This document shows, one piece after another, positions 8,513-17,394 of a stretch of DNA of 51,887 nt. The stretch is from the NCBI GenBank assembly GCA_027858965.1, contig JAQIBS010000225.1, forward strand, positions 1-51,887. The letters are read 5' to 3'. The notes under the pieces are model-generated. The model was not told the DNA's origin and searched no databases. It saw only the letters and a list, made by a program, of their open reading frames with translations. Both the position numbers and the translations under genes were made by a program. The number at the start of each line of letters is the position of its first letter. Position 1 is the stretch's first letter. The DNA is from Kiritimatiellia bacterium (lineage in GTDB: Bacteria > Verrucomicrobiota > Kiritimatiellia > RFP12 > UBA1067).

Positions 8513-11500
8513 CTATCGAACGAGAATCACTGTTCCGCCATACGTAACTCTAACAGTTACAGTTCCGTTAGCGGTGCTGACGGCTGTCGCAACAGTTGAG
8601 GCTGCCGGCAGGCCGGTATTGGTGACTTTCCAGCCGGTGAAGCTGCCGGAGAAGTTTCCGTACGACATGAGGGTCACTTCAAATGGTACCGGAATCGGAT
8701 CGGCCTCGGTGCGGTCGAGGTCGATGAAGCCTGCGCCTTCGGATACCAGTGCGCCGGTGACGGTCACGAAGTCGTTGGTAACTTCGCCGAGTGCATTGGT
8801 TGACCAGGGGCAGCTTAAGGTGGCGCCGGCCACAAGACTCAGGTTTTCGATGGTCATCTGTGCGCCGGCCGGAGCTCCGTTGGTGCCGGCATCAAGTACT
8901 CCGTTGACGGCGATGACTCCGTTGGTCAACAGTCCCTCACCGGTGAGGTCGCTGACCTCCGCACGTTCGCCTGAAGCATCAAATATAGCGCCTGCCGAGA
9001 CAGACAGGTCGTTGGTTGCACCCAGCAGGGCTTCGAGCGTTCCTTCAGAAACGGTAATCGGCCCGTTGAAGGTATTCTCCGATGATGTCAGACTCAGGGT
9101 ATTGGTTCCGAGTTTTAGCAGGCCGCCGTCAGAGGTTTCTCCCAGCATGGGATCGGTCAACAGGGTCTGGGCCACTGTGTAGCTTGCCAGCGAGGTGTCG
9201 ATGGCGACTCCGTTAGTGGAGACGTATGCGGTTGTCAATCCGGTCATCGTCTGTCCGGCGGTATGGGGACGGAAGAGGCCGCCGTTAAACCACATATCGG
9301 CCAGAACGCCGTTGCCTTTGGTGATATTTTTGGCAGTCAGTGTGCCTCCATCCAGACGCACAGTCGAGTGGCTGCCAGCCGCGTATGCCATTTCCAGCGT
9401 GCTCCCGATGTAAATCTCACCGGAGCCTGAGAGCACGACCTGTCCGTCACCGCCGGCGCCGGACCAGCCGCCCATACGGATGGTGCTGGTGACCGGGAAG
9501 ATGTTGACGAATCCGCCGCTGACCAGCAGTGAGGCATAAGAGCCGGCACTTTCGCCAACACTCAGATAGCTGCCGCCGACATTGACCTGCCCACCGGTCA
9601 CTTCGATAACCGGACGGGCATTGAAGCCGCTCAATGTGGGAGCGTTATTGCCGGTGGCGAGGACGCCGCAGCTGAAGATGCCCCCATTGATGGTCAGACG
9701 TGATGAGACGCCGCCCGGTGCTGTGACTTCCGTGCCGTTGTTGCGGCCGATGGAAGCGGTTTGACCTCCTGTTGTCAGGACTCCGTCATTCAGTACCAGT
9801 TCGCCGGCGGTCTCGCCGCCCGGTGCCGTGGAGGTATAGAGTCCGATGTCGAGGTGGCCGACGACCGTGTTGGTCTGGCCGGGAACACCCAGCACGACTT
9901 TGCCATCGGTGACAGTAAAGCCGGTAATGCCGTGAGTCGGACTGTCGCCGTTGACGCCGATATTCTGCAGGTAAGCCGCTCCGCCGGTTTCATTGGCATT
10001 CAATTTATTAGGGCCGGGATAGGTGAAGTAGACCGTTCCGGGTCCGGTTTTCAGGAAGGGGCCGGATTCAGCGAAGAGCTGTCCGCCGAAGGTGACCTCA
10101 TCGTCCACCCGGAGAACGGCAGCGCGGGTGGCGTCGGCGGTCCTGACGGTGTAGCCGCGGTCAGTTGTGCCAGCACCCGTGATGTGCAGTGTGCCCTTGC
10201 CGAGGATCAGGTTGCCGGATGATGCCGAGGCTGCGCCGATCGGACTTGCCTGGCCGCCATCTGCCAGCGTGGCGACCTTCAAGGTGCCGGCACTGACTGT
10301 GGTTGCCCCGCTGTAGGTATTGTCGGCGGTTGATTCCAGAGTGCTGGAACCAGACTTGGTCAGTCCACCCGACCCGGAGATTGTGCCGTTCAGGGTGGCG
10401 GTTGTGTTCAAGGCCGGGGTGATGGAGAGCGTGCGGTTGAGTTCAACGGCCGGTGCGATCGTCATGGCTGATGAAAGAGCCAGTGACGGGATATCCAGCG
10501 CGAGTGCCTGAACCGTGGGTGTTGCTGTCAAAGCAAGGGAACCATCTCCCGTTGCTGTGAGTGTAGCGGAACCACCGCTCAACGCATCAAGATCCAGATG
10601 GGTGCCGCCCGGAAGCGAGACGCTGGCATTATCTGCCAGAGCGATAGGTGCTGTAATGGCATGCGAACCGCTCTCAACGACAATGGAGCCATCGAGGGTA
10701 TCATTGTCGAGGGCCAGCCCCGTGCCTCCAAGGGTGTAGGTGTTGGCGTTGTTGAAATAAATTTCGCCAACGGTTTCACCGGCGGTAGTGACGGTGACCG
10801 GACCGATGATTGCATCGTCAAAGCGGACCTGACTTCCGGCTGTATCAGCCGGGGCGACAGTCCAGTTGCCTGCGGTGGCCCATGAGCCGCCGGCATTGAT
10901 GTTCCAGACAGAGGCACCGGTGACGTCGGTGGCAATGGTTACGGTGACGCTGCCGCTGGCGGCAGCGAAGGTGTAAGCTTTGCCGAAGACCGGGTTTGCG
11001 ACCGTCAATCCGCTGACGACAGGATCACTGCCTGTATAGGTCATAATCGTGTAGGTGCCGTTCAGAGTGAAGGGCATGGCGTTATCGCTGCGGATCAGTG
11101 CGATCTGGCCGCTTCCCAGCGTGGGTGAGCTTGCAATGGCAAGCTGATCATTGGCAGTGCCGTCGACAAGGAAGCCGAGAGTGACCATGCCGTTACCGAC
11201 CAGGGTTAGGCTGCCGAGGGCAAGTGTTTTGTCCGCACTGCCGCCGGCCGTGAGGTTGGCTCCTGATGCGATGGTCACGTCATTTGCGGCCGGCAATGCG
11301 CCGGTGACTTGCAGCGTGCCGTTGGAGATCATGGTCGGACCGGTATAGGCCGGTGATGCGCAGGCGATGGTCAGGGTCCCTGTTCCCAGTTTGGTAAGTC
11401 CACCGTCAGCTGTTCCGCCGAGATCGGCATCGTGCAGCAGATCCTGCGAGATCGTGTAGGCTGCCAGCGAGGTGTCGATCAAAGCACCGTTGGTGGAAAT

Positions 11501-13834
11501 GTTGACGGCAGTGAGTCCGTCCAGAAACTGTCCGGCGGTATGGGGTTTGAAGACACTGCCGTTGAAGTTTAGAATACCGCTGGCTCCGTAACCTTTTTTG
11601 ATGTCGCTGGCGATGAGTGTACCGCCGTTGAGATTACAGGTTCCCTTGCTGTTCTCTCCTCCGCCCATGGCGAGGTAGATATAACCGGCAACTTCCACCA
11701 CGGCATCGCCTGTCATGGTCAGGGTGCCTTCGCCGGAACCCGCGCCCAGCCGTATGCTGGCACCTGTGTCCTGGACATAGAGATGACCGCCGTTCACATT
11801 CATGCTTATGTGCGAACCGCTGTGCTCACCCATGTTGCAGGTTCTGCTGACATTGACATACCCGTCGTTGATCTCGAAGATCGAACGCGGGTTGAAACCG
11901 GCCTGTCCCAGGGCGTTGTGCCCGGAGGCCACAAGCGAGAGATAAGATTCGCCGCCGTTGATGGTCAGTTTGGAGGTTGTTCCTTCGGGAGCTGTATTGG
12001 TGTTGCCGTTGTTACGTCCGATGGAGAGGGTGGTGTTACAGGAGAAGGTACCGTCGTTGATCTCCAGTTCGGCAGAGGTTTCCGCACCGGCATTGGTGGT
12101 GGAGTACATGCCGACATCTATGCGGTTGATGAACTCGTTGGTCTGTCCGGCCACGCCGAAGACAACTTTTCCGTCAAGGATGATGAGCCCGGAGAAGCCG
12201 GTGGTGGGGCTGTCGCCGTTTTCACCGATATCAATCAGGGCATTGGGATTGCCTTCATAGGCCACGAGGGTGTTTGGTCCTGGATAGGTGTAGGAAACCG
12301 TGCCGGTACCCGTTTTAACGAAGGCACCGGAAGTGGCGTTGATCTGTCCACCAAATGTGATGTCGGTGTCGGTGTCGAGGATGGCGGCTCGACCTGAACC
12401 GGCATTGACTGTGTAACCGCGGTCGGTTGTGGCAGCACCTCCGGTATAGCGCAGGGTGCCCGGTCCGAATGCAAGGTTTGCGGAAGCAGCTGATGAAGCG
12501 CCCAGCGGACTGGCCACGCCGCCGTTGGCCAGCGTGTCGGTTATAAAGGTGCCGCTGCCGAGTATGGTTGCGCCGGTGTAGGTGTTGGCTGCTGTGAGGG
12601 TTGCGGTTCCGCTACCGCTTGCAGATGAATTAACGGTTACAACACCGGGTCCGCTGATGACGTCCGCCATTGTCAGTGTGGAGCCGGACTCTGTCAAAAG
12701 AGCAACGCCCAGAGCAGTGGTGGTCAGCGGGGTCTCGAATGTGTGGTCGCCTCCGGTTGTAGAGATCAGTGACTGAAGCGTTGCATTCGTCAGGGTGATG
12801 GCATTGCCTGTGAATGTGTGAGCTGAGGTACTGGTGATCTGGAACTGTCCCAGCAGAAGTCCGGTCATGTCATTCGTGACGGAGATTGCCGCTGGAGGCT
12901 GATTGGTGAAAAAGGCGGTGCCGCCATTGCCGGAGGCAATGACCGAATCCAGCCAGTTGGCAGATTCAGACCAGTTGCCGCCGGTGGTAACATGCCATGC
13001 GCCTACAGGCAGGCCGGGAATTAAAAAGGGAGGACCGATTTCTGTGGTCCATGCCGCACCGGTAATTGTGCCGTTGGCAGAGGCGACAAGTTCGGTGGCA
13101 GTGGTGCCGGTTCCTTCGCCCAGCTGCCAGTAATAAGATAGTCCGCTCTCGCTTCCCGTGAGTCGGCTATTGTAGTTTGCCAGAATCTGCGGGGCGGTCC
13201 GGATTGTATTCCAGACCCGGACATCATTGATTTCGCCGAGGAATCCACCTCCGGATGCAGGAAGGATTCTTCCTATTCTCAAAGTGGTGTTGTCTAGTGC
13301 GGTGGAATTGCCGGTCTTGGTTGAGTCGAACGCTCCATTGATATAAAATGTCCAGGAGGATCCATTGCGTGTGATGGCAATATGAGTCCACGTATCAAGG
13401 GGAATTGTGGCATTGCTGTAAATCCACGGTCCCCCGACAAAAAGTCCTGCTTTGCTATCCCCTTCGCTACCCCTCACACCCATTATCATGCGTCCGCCGC
13501 CAAAATTGTATTGAGACAATACTTGTTGCTCGAATTGATGGGTGGTTGGCTTAACCCACATTTCGACCGTGAAGTTGACAGTGGTGATCTTGCCAGGTGT
13601 GGTTATATAGTCGCTCGCACCATCGAAGCTGAGTATATTGGCTGCTTGAACATTTATTTGAATTCCCGTCAGCGTTACAAGCACTAGTATGGCAGTAGCC
13701 ATTGACCCTGCACAACGATGTGATAAGCTGTTGAGAGCTGCTTTCCAGTTGTCAGTTATTAACTGCGCGACAGAAAAATGCCGCAATGTTCCCGCGAAAA
13801 TCCGCGAGTCTTTTACACATGATACACATTTCAT
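8513..13834 (-). CDS. Giant secreted LamG and beta-strand-repeat protein, GTVILVR C-terminus
   Basis: 1773-residue surface or secreted protein. A LamG-like domain (~65-250) is followed by a long beta-helix of autotransporter-associated beta-strand repeats (PATR type: GGLTKLGTGTL, GGLTKSGSSTL, GGLLKLGTNTL). Two long segments (~400-830 and ~1180-1600) are internal duplicates, each with TYPGPN, NGDSPT, DGKV.FGV.GQTN and SIGRNNG. No autotransporter barrel is present. It ends instead with the GTVILVR tail shared by four other proteins here. AGGAG lies 7 bases before the first ATG, so this start is used although it gives a ~44-residue segment before the hydrophobic core; an internal Met at 13702 would give a normal signal peptide. 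Function is probably adhesion or substrate binding. Confidence 0.8.
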   Translation of the reverse strand: MKCVSCVKDSRIFAGTLRHFSVAQLITDNWKAALNSLSHRCAGSMATAILVLVTLTGIQINVQAANILSFDGASDYITTPGKITTVNFTVEMWVKPTTHQFEQQVLSQYNFGGGRMIMGVRGSEGDSKAGLFVGGPWIYSNATIPLDTWTHIAITRNGSSWTFYINGAFDSTKTGNSTALDNTTLRIGRILPASGGGFLGEINDVRVWNTIRTAPQILANYNSRLTGSESGLSYYWQLGEGTGTTATELVASANGTITGAAWTTEIGPPFLIPGLPVGAWHVTTGGNWSESANWLDSVIASGNGGTAFFTNQPPAAISVTNDMTGLLLGQFQITSTSAHTFTGNAITLTNATLQSLISTTGGDHTFETPLTTTALGVALLTESGSTLTMADVISGPGVVTVNSSASGSGTATLTAANTYTGATILGSGTFITDTLANGGVASPLGASSAASANLAFGPGTLRYTGGAATTDRGYTVNAGSGRAAILDTDTDITFGGQINATSGAFVKTGTGTVSYTYPGPNTLVAYEGNPNALIDIGENGDSPTTGFSGLIILDGKVVFGVAGQTNEFINRIDVGMYSTTNAGAETSAELEINDGTFSCNTTLSIGRNNGNTNTAPEGTTSKLTINGGESYLSLVASGHNALGQAGFNPRSIFEINDGYVNVSRTCNMGEHSGSHISMNVNGGHLYVQDTGASIRLGAGSGEGTLTMTGDAVVEVAGYIYLAMGGGENSKGTCNLNGGTLIASDIKKGYGASGILNFNGSVFKPHTAGQFLDGLTAVNISTNGALIDTSLAAYTISQDLLHDADLGGTADGGLTKLGTGTLTIACASPAYTGPTMISNGTLQVTGALPAANDVTIASGANLTAGGSADKTLALGSLTLVGNGMVTLGFLVDGTANDQLAIASSPTLGSGQIALIRSDNAMPFTLNGTYTIMTYTGSDPVVSGLTVANPVFGKAYTFAAASGSVTVTIATDVTGASVWNINAGGSWATAGNWTVAPADTAGSQVRFDDAIIGPVTVTTAGETVGEIYFNNANTYTLGGTGLALDNDTLDGSIVVESGSHAITAPIALADNASVSLPGGTHLDLDALSGGSATLTATGDGSLALTATPTVQALALDIPSLALSSAMTIAPAVELNRTLSITPALNTTATLNGTISGSGGLTKSGSSTLESTADNTYSGATTVSAGTLKVATLADGGQASPIGAASASSGNLILGKGTLHITGAGTTDRGYTVRTADATRAAVLRVDDEVTFGGQLFAESGPFLKTGPGTVYFTYPGPNKLNANETGGAAYLQNIGVNGDSPTHGITGFTVTDGKVVLGVPGQTNTVVGHLDIGLYTSTAPGGETAGELVLNDGVLTTGGQTASIGRNNGTEVTAPGGVSSRLTINGGIFSCGVLATGNNAPTLSGFNARPVIEVTGGQVNVGGSYLSVGESAGSYASLLVSGGFVNIFPVTSTIRMGGWSGAGGDGQVVLSGSGEIYIGSTLEMAYAAGSHSTVRLDGGTLTAKNITKGNGVLADMWFNGGLFRPHTAGQTMTGLTTAYVSTNGVAIDTSLASYTVAQTLLTDPMLGETSDGGLLKLGTNTLSLTSSENTFNGPITVSEGTLEALLGATNDLSVSAGAIFDASGERAEVSDLTGEGLLTNGVIAVNGVLDAGTNGAPAGAQMTIENLSLVAGATLSCPWSTNALGEVTNDFVTVTGALVSEGAGFIDLDRTEADPIPVPFEVTLMSYGNFSGSFTGWKVTNTGLPAASTVATAVSTANGTVTVRVTYGGTVILVR

Positions 13835-13906
13835 GATTTACTCCTTTTTTTATACAACTATTGTTTTAAAAAAAATCATTCATTATCACATTCAGCATCA
13901 TTAAAG

Positions 13907-13962
13907 GTAGTCCAAGCATCCTGCTTGGTTAATTACTGAGGCAAGCAGGATGCTTGCACTAC
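13907..13962. terminator. Long inverted repeat after tctA
   Basis: An imperfect ~22-bp inverted repeat has arms at 13907-13928 and 13942-13962 with cores CAAGCATCCTGCTTG and CAAGCAGGATGCTTG. It lies between the end of tctA and the start of the giant gene, where a terminator would be expected for the tct operon. No clear T-tract follows, so it may instead be a dispersed repeat. Confidence 0.45.
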
Positions 13963-14015
13963 TTTCCTTTGCCATGTTGCGCTCTCATTCCACATTCCAC
14001 AGAGCGAAGCGTTTT

Positions 14016-15512
14016 TTATTGCTTCATAGAAGTAACACTGCATTTTACACCTCTCCGCCTACGGAAAGTGGCTCCTACAAAGAAAACCGAGAGCACTAGC
14101 AGTACCACTGCGAGCGGCCGGTGAAAAACAAAAGCAAAGCTGCCATCTCCCAATACCAGCGCGCGACGCAGGTTGGTTTCGGCCATTCCTCCCAGTATAA
14201 GTGCCAGCAGAAACGGGGCGGCAGGAAATCCGGTTTTGCGCATGCCGACACCCAGCACTCCGAAGCCCAGTGCCACCCAGCAGTCGACAAGATTTGAGCG
14301 CAGTGCATAAGCGCCCATCAGCGAAAGCAGCAGGATTCCGGTATTGAGAAAACGTCGATCAATCTTGAGTGCTCCCATAACAAAACGGGCTGTGGATAGA
14401 GCCATTCCGAAAACCAGCAAATGCGCACAGAGCATGATTGAAAGAATTGCGTAGGCCAGCGGCGCATGTTGCTGAAACAGCAGGGGGCCTGGTTGAATGC
14501 CGTGCAGAATGAATGCTCCGATCAGAACAGCGGTCACGGAGTCGCCGGGAATACCGAGTGAGAGCAGCGGAATCATGGCCCCGGATGTGGCAGCTGTTTT
14601 GCCGGACTCTGCGGCCGCAATTCCCTTGGGTTCGCCCTCTCCGTAAGTATCGCCCTCTTTGGCCTGCTGGCGGGCCGCGCTGTAACAGAGGAATGCGGCA
14701 ATGTCCGCTCCGGCCCCCGGTGTGCTTCCTGTAAAGGTGCCGATGAGAGCAGATTTGATGGTTGTCCACCCACAGCGTTTGATATCTTTTAGATGCGGCA
14801 GTTCGAAAAGTTTCATTTTTCTCCCTGGTTGAACCACTGGGAGATCGTTGTTGATGGAGAAAACCTCGGCAATGGCGAAGAGACCGATCAGTACCGGAAT
14901 GAAGGGCATTCCCTCCATCAGACTGACACTGCCGAAGAGGTAGCGGGGATATCCTGAGACCGGGTCCATGCCGACAGTGGCGCATAGCAGTCCGGCCACA
15001 GTGACAATGGCCCCCTTCAGCAGTGATTCGCCGGAGAGTGCTGTAATAAGTGACAGTCCCAGGATTGCAAGTGTAAAGAATTCAGCCGGGCCGAAGCTAA
15101 GCGCAAAGCGCGATATCTGGGGTGTCAGAAAAATAAGCAGCAGCGTGCCGATGATGCCGCCGATCAATGCGGAGAATGCGGATAGAGAGAGTGCTCGTCC
15201 AGCTTCGCCCTTCTGCATCATAGGATAGCCGTCTATCAATGTTGCCGCGGAGGCAGGTGTGCCCGGTGTACGGAAAAGAATAGCGGGAATAGTGCCGCCA
15301 TAGATAGCACCGCAGTAGATGCCGATCAGCAGCGAGATAGCCGGCATGATCTCCAGATCAAAGGTGAATGGAACCAGCAGGGCAACACCCATTGTGGCGG
15401 AGAGTCCGGGAATGGCTCCGACTACCATGCCGGCCGTAACGCCGGCAAAGAGACAGGCCCACACCGCAGGAGAGAGGAGCAGAGAAGCAGAGCTTGAGAT
15501 CACTTCCATCAT
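14016..15512 (-). CDS. tctA: Tripartite tricarboxylate transporter large permease TctA
   Basis: Large membrane subunit of a TTT-family, ion-driven, binding-protein-dependent importer for carboxylates or sugar acids. It has about eleven hydrophobic segments and the family signatures GAIPGLSATMG near the N-terminus, GGTIPAILFRTPGTPASAATLIDGYP, and GSTPGAGADIAAFLCY with GIPGDSVTAVLIGA in the second half, as expected for the duplicated TctA fold. The open frame extends upstream to 15650, but the start is placed at 15512. There the tctB stop and this ATG overlap as TGATG, with AAAGGA about ten bases upstream, giving 498 residues, the usual family size. It is translationally coupled to tctB. The substrate is inferred from context to be a sugar acid rather than citrate. 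Confidence 0.9.
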   Translation of the reverse strand: MMEVISSSASLLLSPAVWACLFAGVTAGMVVGAIPGLSATMGVALLVPFTFDLEIMPAISLLIGIYCGAIYGGTIPAILFRTPGTPASAATLIDGYPMMQKGEAGRALSLSAFSALIGGIIGTLLLIFLTPQISRFALSFGPAEFFTLAILGLSLITALSGESLLKGAIVTVAGLLCATVGMDPVSGYPRYLFGSVSLMEGMPFIPVLIGLFAIAEVFSINNDLPVVQPGRKMKLFELPHLKDIKRCGWTTIKSALIGTFTGSTPGAGADIAAFLCYSAARQQAKEGDTYGEGEPKGIAAAESGKTAATSGAMIPLLSLGIPGDSVTAVLIGAFILHGIQPGPLLFQQHAPLAYAILSIMLCAHLLVFGMALSTARFVMGALKIDRRFLNTGILLLSLMGAYALRSNLVDCWVALGFGVLGVGMRKTGFPAAPFLLALILGGMAETNLRRALVLGDGSFAFVFHRPLAVVLLVLSVFFVGATFRRRRGVKCSVTSMKQ

Positions 15513-15961
15513 CAGCCAATCCATCCTTTCGGTAGCACAACGTTCATTAAAAGACCAAATATTCCGTAAAGAGTAAAGGCGGCGATAAAACCGGCTGCCA
15601 TTGCCCGTACCGGATTGCGATATCCATGGATCATCAGCACTGCCATGCAAAGCAGAGTTGTGGCTGTGATAAACCCAAGTAGGGGCATCAATAGCAGGTA
15701 GAGGGCTGTTGTGACTCCAAGCAGCAGCATATGTAATTGATTACCGCACTTTGGTGTTTCCTGTTTTCTTTTTCTGAATGACTGAATGATTCCGCACACG
15801 GAAAGAGCTGCCAGTACTACTCCCAGGAAAAGAGGAAAACTGCCGGGGCCTGAGTGCGCATCCGGGGCATGGGGAAAACGCAGGGCAAGCGCAACTGCGC
15901 CAATGGCAATAATAGCTGCCACTGCAAAAGATATCAGTTCTGAAATTTTGTGTGTTTTCAT
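15512..15961 (-). CDS. tctB: Tripartite tricarboxylate transporter small subunit TctB
   Basis: Small membrane subunit of the TTT importer, 149 residues with four hydrophobic segments. The N-terminal stretch ends in the PGSFP motif (SGPGSFPLFLGVVLAALS) typical of TctB. It is encoded between tctC and tctA on the same strand. Its stop overlaps the tctA start by one base, so the two membrane subunits are probably made in fixed ratio. A 267-bp gap rich in repeats separates it from tctC, an unusual interruption for this operon type. Family assignment rests on size, topology, motif and position. Confidence 0.88.
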   Translation of the reverse strand: MKTHKISELISFAVAAIIAIGAVALALRFPHAPDAHSGPGSFPLFLGVVLAALSVCGIIQSFRKRKQETPKCGNQLHMLLLGVTTALYLLLMPLLGFITATTLLCMAVLMIHGYRNPVRAMAAGFIAAFTLYGIFGLLMNVVLPKGWIG

Positions 15962-16072
15962 TTTATTGTATTCTCAAATTCTCGTGTTTCAATTGTAGTG
16001 TGCTCTTCATTCCGCCCGCCTTGGCTATCTTCTGTAGTGTTAGCGACGGGAGCCAAAGCGCTACCTTCAAAA

Positions 16073-16089
16073 TTGCTTCTGAGAAGCAA
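16073..16089. repeat. 17-nt dispersed palindrome, copy 2
   Basis: TTGCTTCTGAGAAGCAA is followed by CTCTACAG. It is nearly identical to the copy at 1627-1643, including the downstream CTCTACA, and is preceded by AGCGCTACCTTC, which also occurs at 20477-20488. It lies in the tctC-tctB gap. Confidence 0.6.
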
Positions 16090-16139
16090 CTCTACAGTTT
16101 CACATCCCACATTCCACATTCCACCTGCATTCATGAGTC

Positions 16140-16212
16140 TTGTCTCGAACTTTGTCTCAAACCTTGTCTCGAAAAACAGCAGACTAAGTTCGAGACAAAG
16201 TTTAAGACCAAG
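16140..16212. repeat. 12-bp units in direct then inverted order between tctC and tctB
   Basis: Three tandem 12-bp units of type TTTGTCTCRAAC (16140-16174) are followed, after ~14 bases, by two units in reverse orientation (TTCGAGACAAAG and TTTAAGACCAAG, 16189-16212). A transcript would fold into a ~24-bp imperfect stem just after the tctC stop. This could stabilise the tctC message or partly end transcription, matching the need for more binding protein than permease. It may equally be a mobile repeat. Confidence 0.55.
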
Positions 16213-16228
16213 TTTGGAAGCGCTTTTC

Positions 16229-17206
16229 TCACTTTACAAGCCCCAGTTTTTTCATGGTTAGAGCAACCTCGCCTGCCTGTCGGGAGACCATGGATCGAAA
16301 ATCTTCAGAGCTTAACATGTGCAGGTTCATCCCGGATTGTGCCGCAAATGTCTCAAATTCGGGTGAGGTTGCAACATCGCTGAAGGTCTTCTGCAGGGTG
16401 TTGCGGGTTTCATCGGGAATTCCTTTGGGAAGGGCCAACCCGCGCCAGGTTCCAAAAACAAGATCATATCCCTGCTCGCGGCAGGTCGGTGTGTCAGAAA
16501 AACTTTTCAGCCGTTCAGCACTCATAACCCCCAGTAGCTTTATCTGTTTCGATTCCACATAGGTTTTCAATTCTGCGGGACTCACTGTAACGGCATCAAT
16601 ATGTCCACCGATCAGCGCTGTGATGGCTTGAGAGGCACCATTGAAGGGAACGTGGGTGACCGGCATATCGGCACGGTCGGCCAGCATTGCGGCAGCCAGA
16701 TGCCATACGGCTCCAGCACCGGAGTTGCCGATGGATGGAGCTTTGTCGGATTTTGCTTTTGCAATAAAATCGGCCAGCGAGTCGGCAGGAAAATCAGAGC
16801 GTACGGCCACGGCCGCCGGGTCCATATTGAGCAGCATCAGCAGGTCAAAATCTTTGTAGGTGAAGGGGGCAAGTCCCTGAACCGGTAGGGATATCAATTC
16901 AAAGGTGGTCACCAGAATGGTGTGCCCATCGGCCGGAGCAATTCGTCCGGCAGCATGACCGATAGCACCGCCGCCGCCGGTAATGTTGCTGACCAGGACC
17001 GGTACACTGAGCTTCTTCTCTGCTTCATGGGCCAGCTTGCGTGCCAGCAAGTCGGTTCCGCCACCGGGAGAGAAGGGACAGATCAGAGTGATCGGACGCT
17101 GGGGGAACGTGCCACCGACGGCACGCCGTTGGTAGTTCATCCATGCAAGGATAATCACTGATAGAGCGATTATTGCCCAGGCTCCTATGTCATTTTTTTT
17201 GAACAT
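16229..17206 (-). CDS. tctC: Tripartite tricarboxylate transporter substrate-binding protein TctC
   Basis: Periplasmic Bug/TctC solute receptor for the TTT importer. An uncleaved or signal-type hydrophobic segment near the N-terminus is followed by PQRPITLICPFSPGGGTDLLAR, the usual start of the mature domain. NITGGGGAIGH is the ligand-carboxylate loop, and GNSGAGAVWHLAAAML and VPFNGASQAITALIGGHIDA are further family motifs. Length is normal at ~325 residues. A frame starting at TTG 17218 is possible; the ATG at 17206 is preferred. It is the first transporter gene in the order tctC-tctB-tctA and follows the beta-propeller glycosidase gene on the same strand. The ligand is unknown; neighbouring KDPG aldolase and GntR genes suggest a uronate or aldonate. 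Confidence 0.9.
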   Translation of the reverse strand: MFKKNDIGAWAIIALSVIILAWMNYQRRAVGGTFPQRPITLICPFSPGGGTDLLARKLAHEAEKKLSVPVLVSNITGGGGAIGHAAGRIAPADGHTILVTTFELISLPVQGLAPFTYKDFDLLMLLNMDPAAVAVRSDFPADSLADFIAKAKSDKAPSIGNSGAGAVWHLAAAMLADRADMPVTHVPFNGASQAITALIGGHIDAVTVSPAELKTYVESKQIKLLGVMSAERLKSFSDTPTCREQGYDLVFGTWRGLALPKGIPDETRNTLQKTFSDVATSPEFETFAAQSGMNLHMLSSEDFRSMVSRQAGEVALTMKKLGLVK

Positions 17207-17294
17207 GTTGTAACTCAATTCCTTTTTTAGTCTCTCCCGCAGTCGCGCATGCGTGGAAGGGCGCGTATCAGCAAAGCTTTATTTGCAGGTAATT

Positions 17295-17337
17295 CTCTGA
17301 GCCAATTTTGTGCTTCGCTTTTGGCTCAGAGAGCCAA
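17295..17337. repeat. Inverted repeat containing a 17-nt palindrome, copy 3
   Basis: CTCTGAGCCAA (17295-17305) and TTGGCTCAGAG (17321-17331) are a perfect 11-bp inverted repeat. The second arm runs into TTGGCTCAGAGAGCCAA followed by CTCTACAG, the dispersed palindrome family. It lies between the propeller gene and tctC. Confidence 0.55.
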
Positions 17338-17394
17338 CTCTACAGTACTGCGTAGCAATAACATCATGTTAATCCTGTAATCCTGTCAAAAAAC

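Noticed and set aside
8397..13133. Many plus-strand open frames opposite the giant repeat gene
   Set aside because: Low-complexity Gly/Thr/Ala-rich coding DNA leaves the complement open; none has a start context or recognisable domain.
15513..15650. Longer TctA start
   Set aside because: The extension lies inside tctB in another frame and lacks a hydrophobic or family-like sequence; the TGATG overlap gives a normal-length protein.
16140..16212. Possible CRISPR-like or protein-coding repeat
   Set aside because: Units are only 12 bp, without spacers, and change orientation; short frames across it have no start signals.
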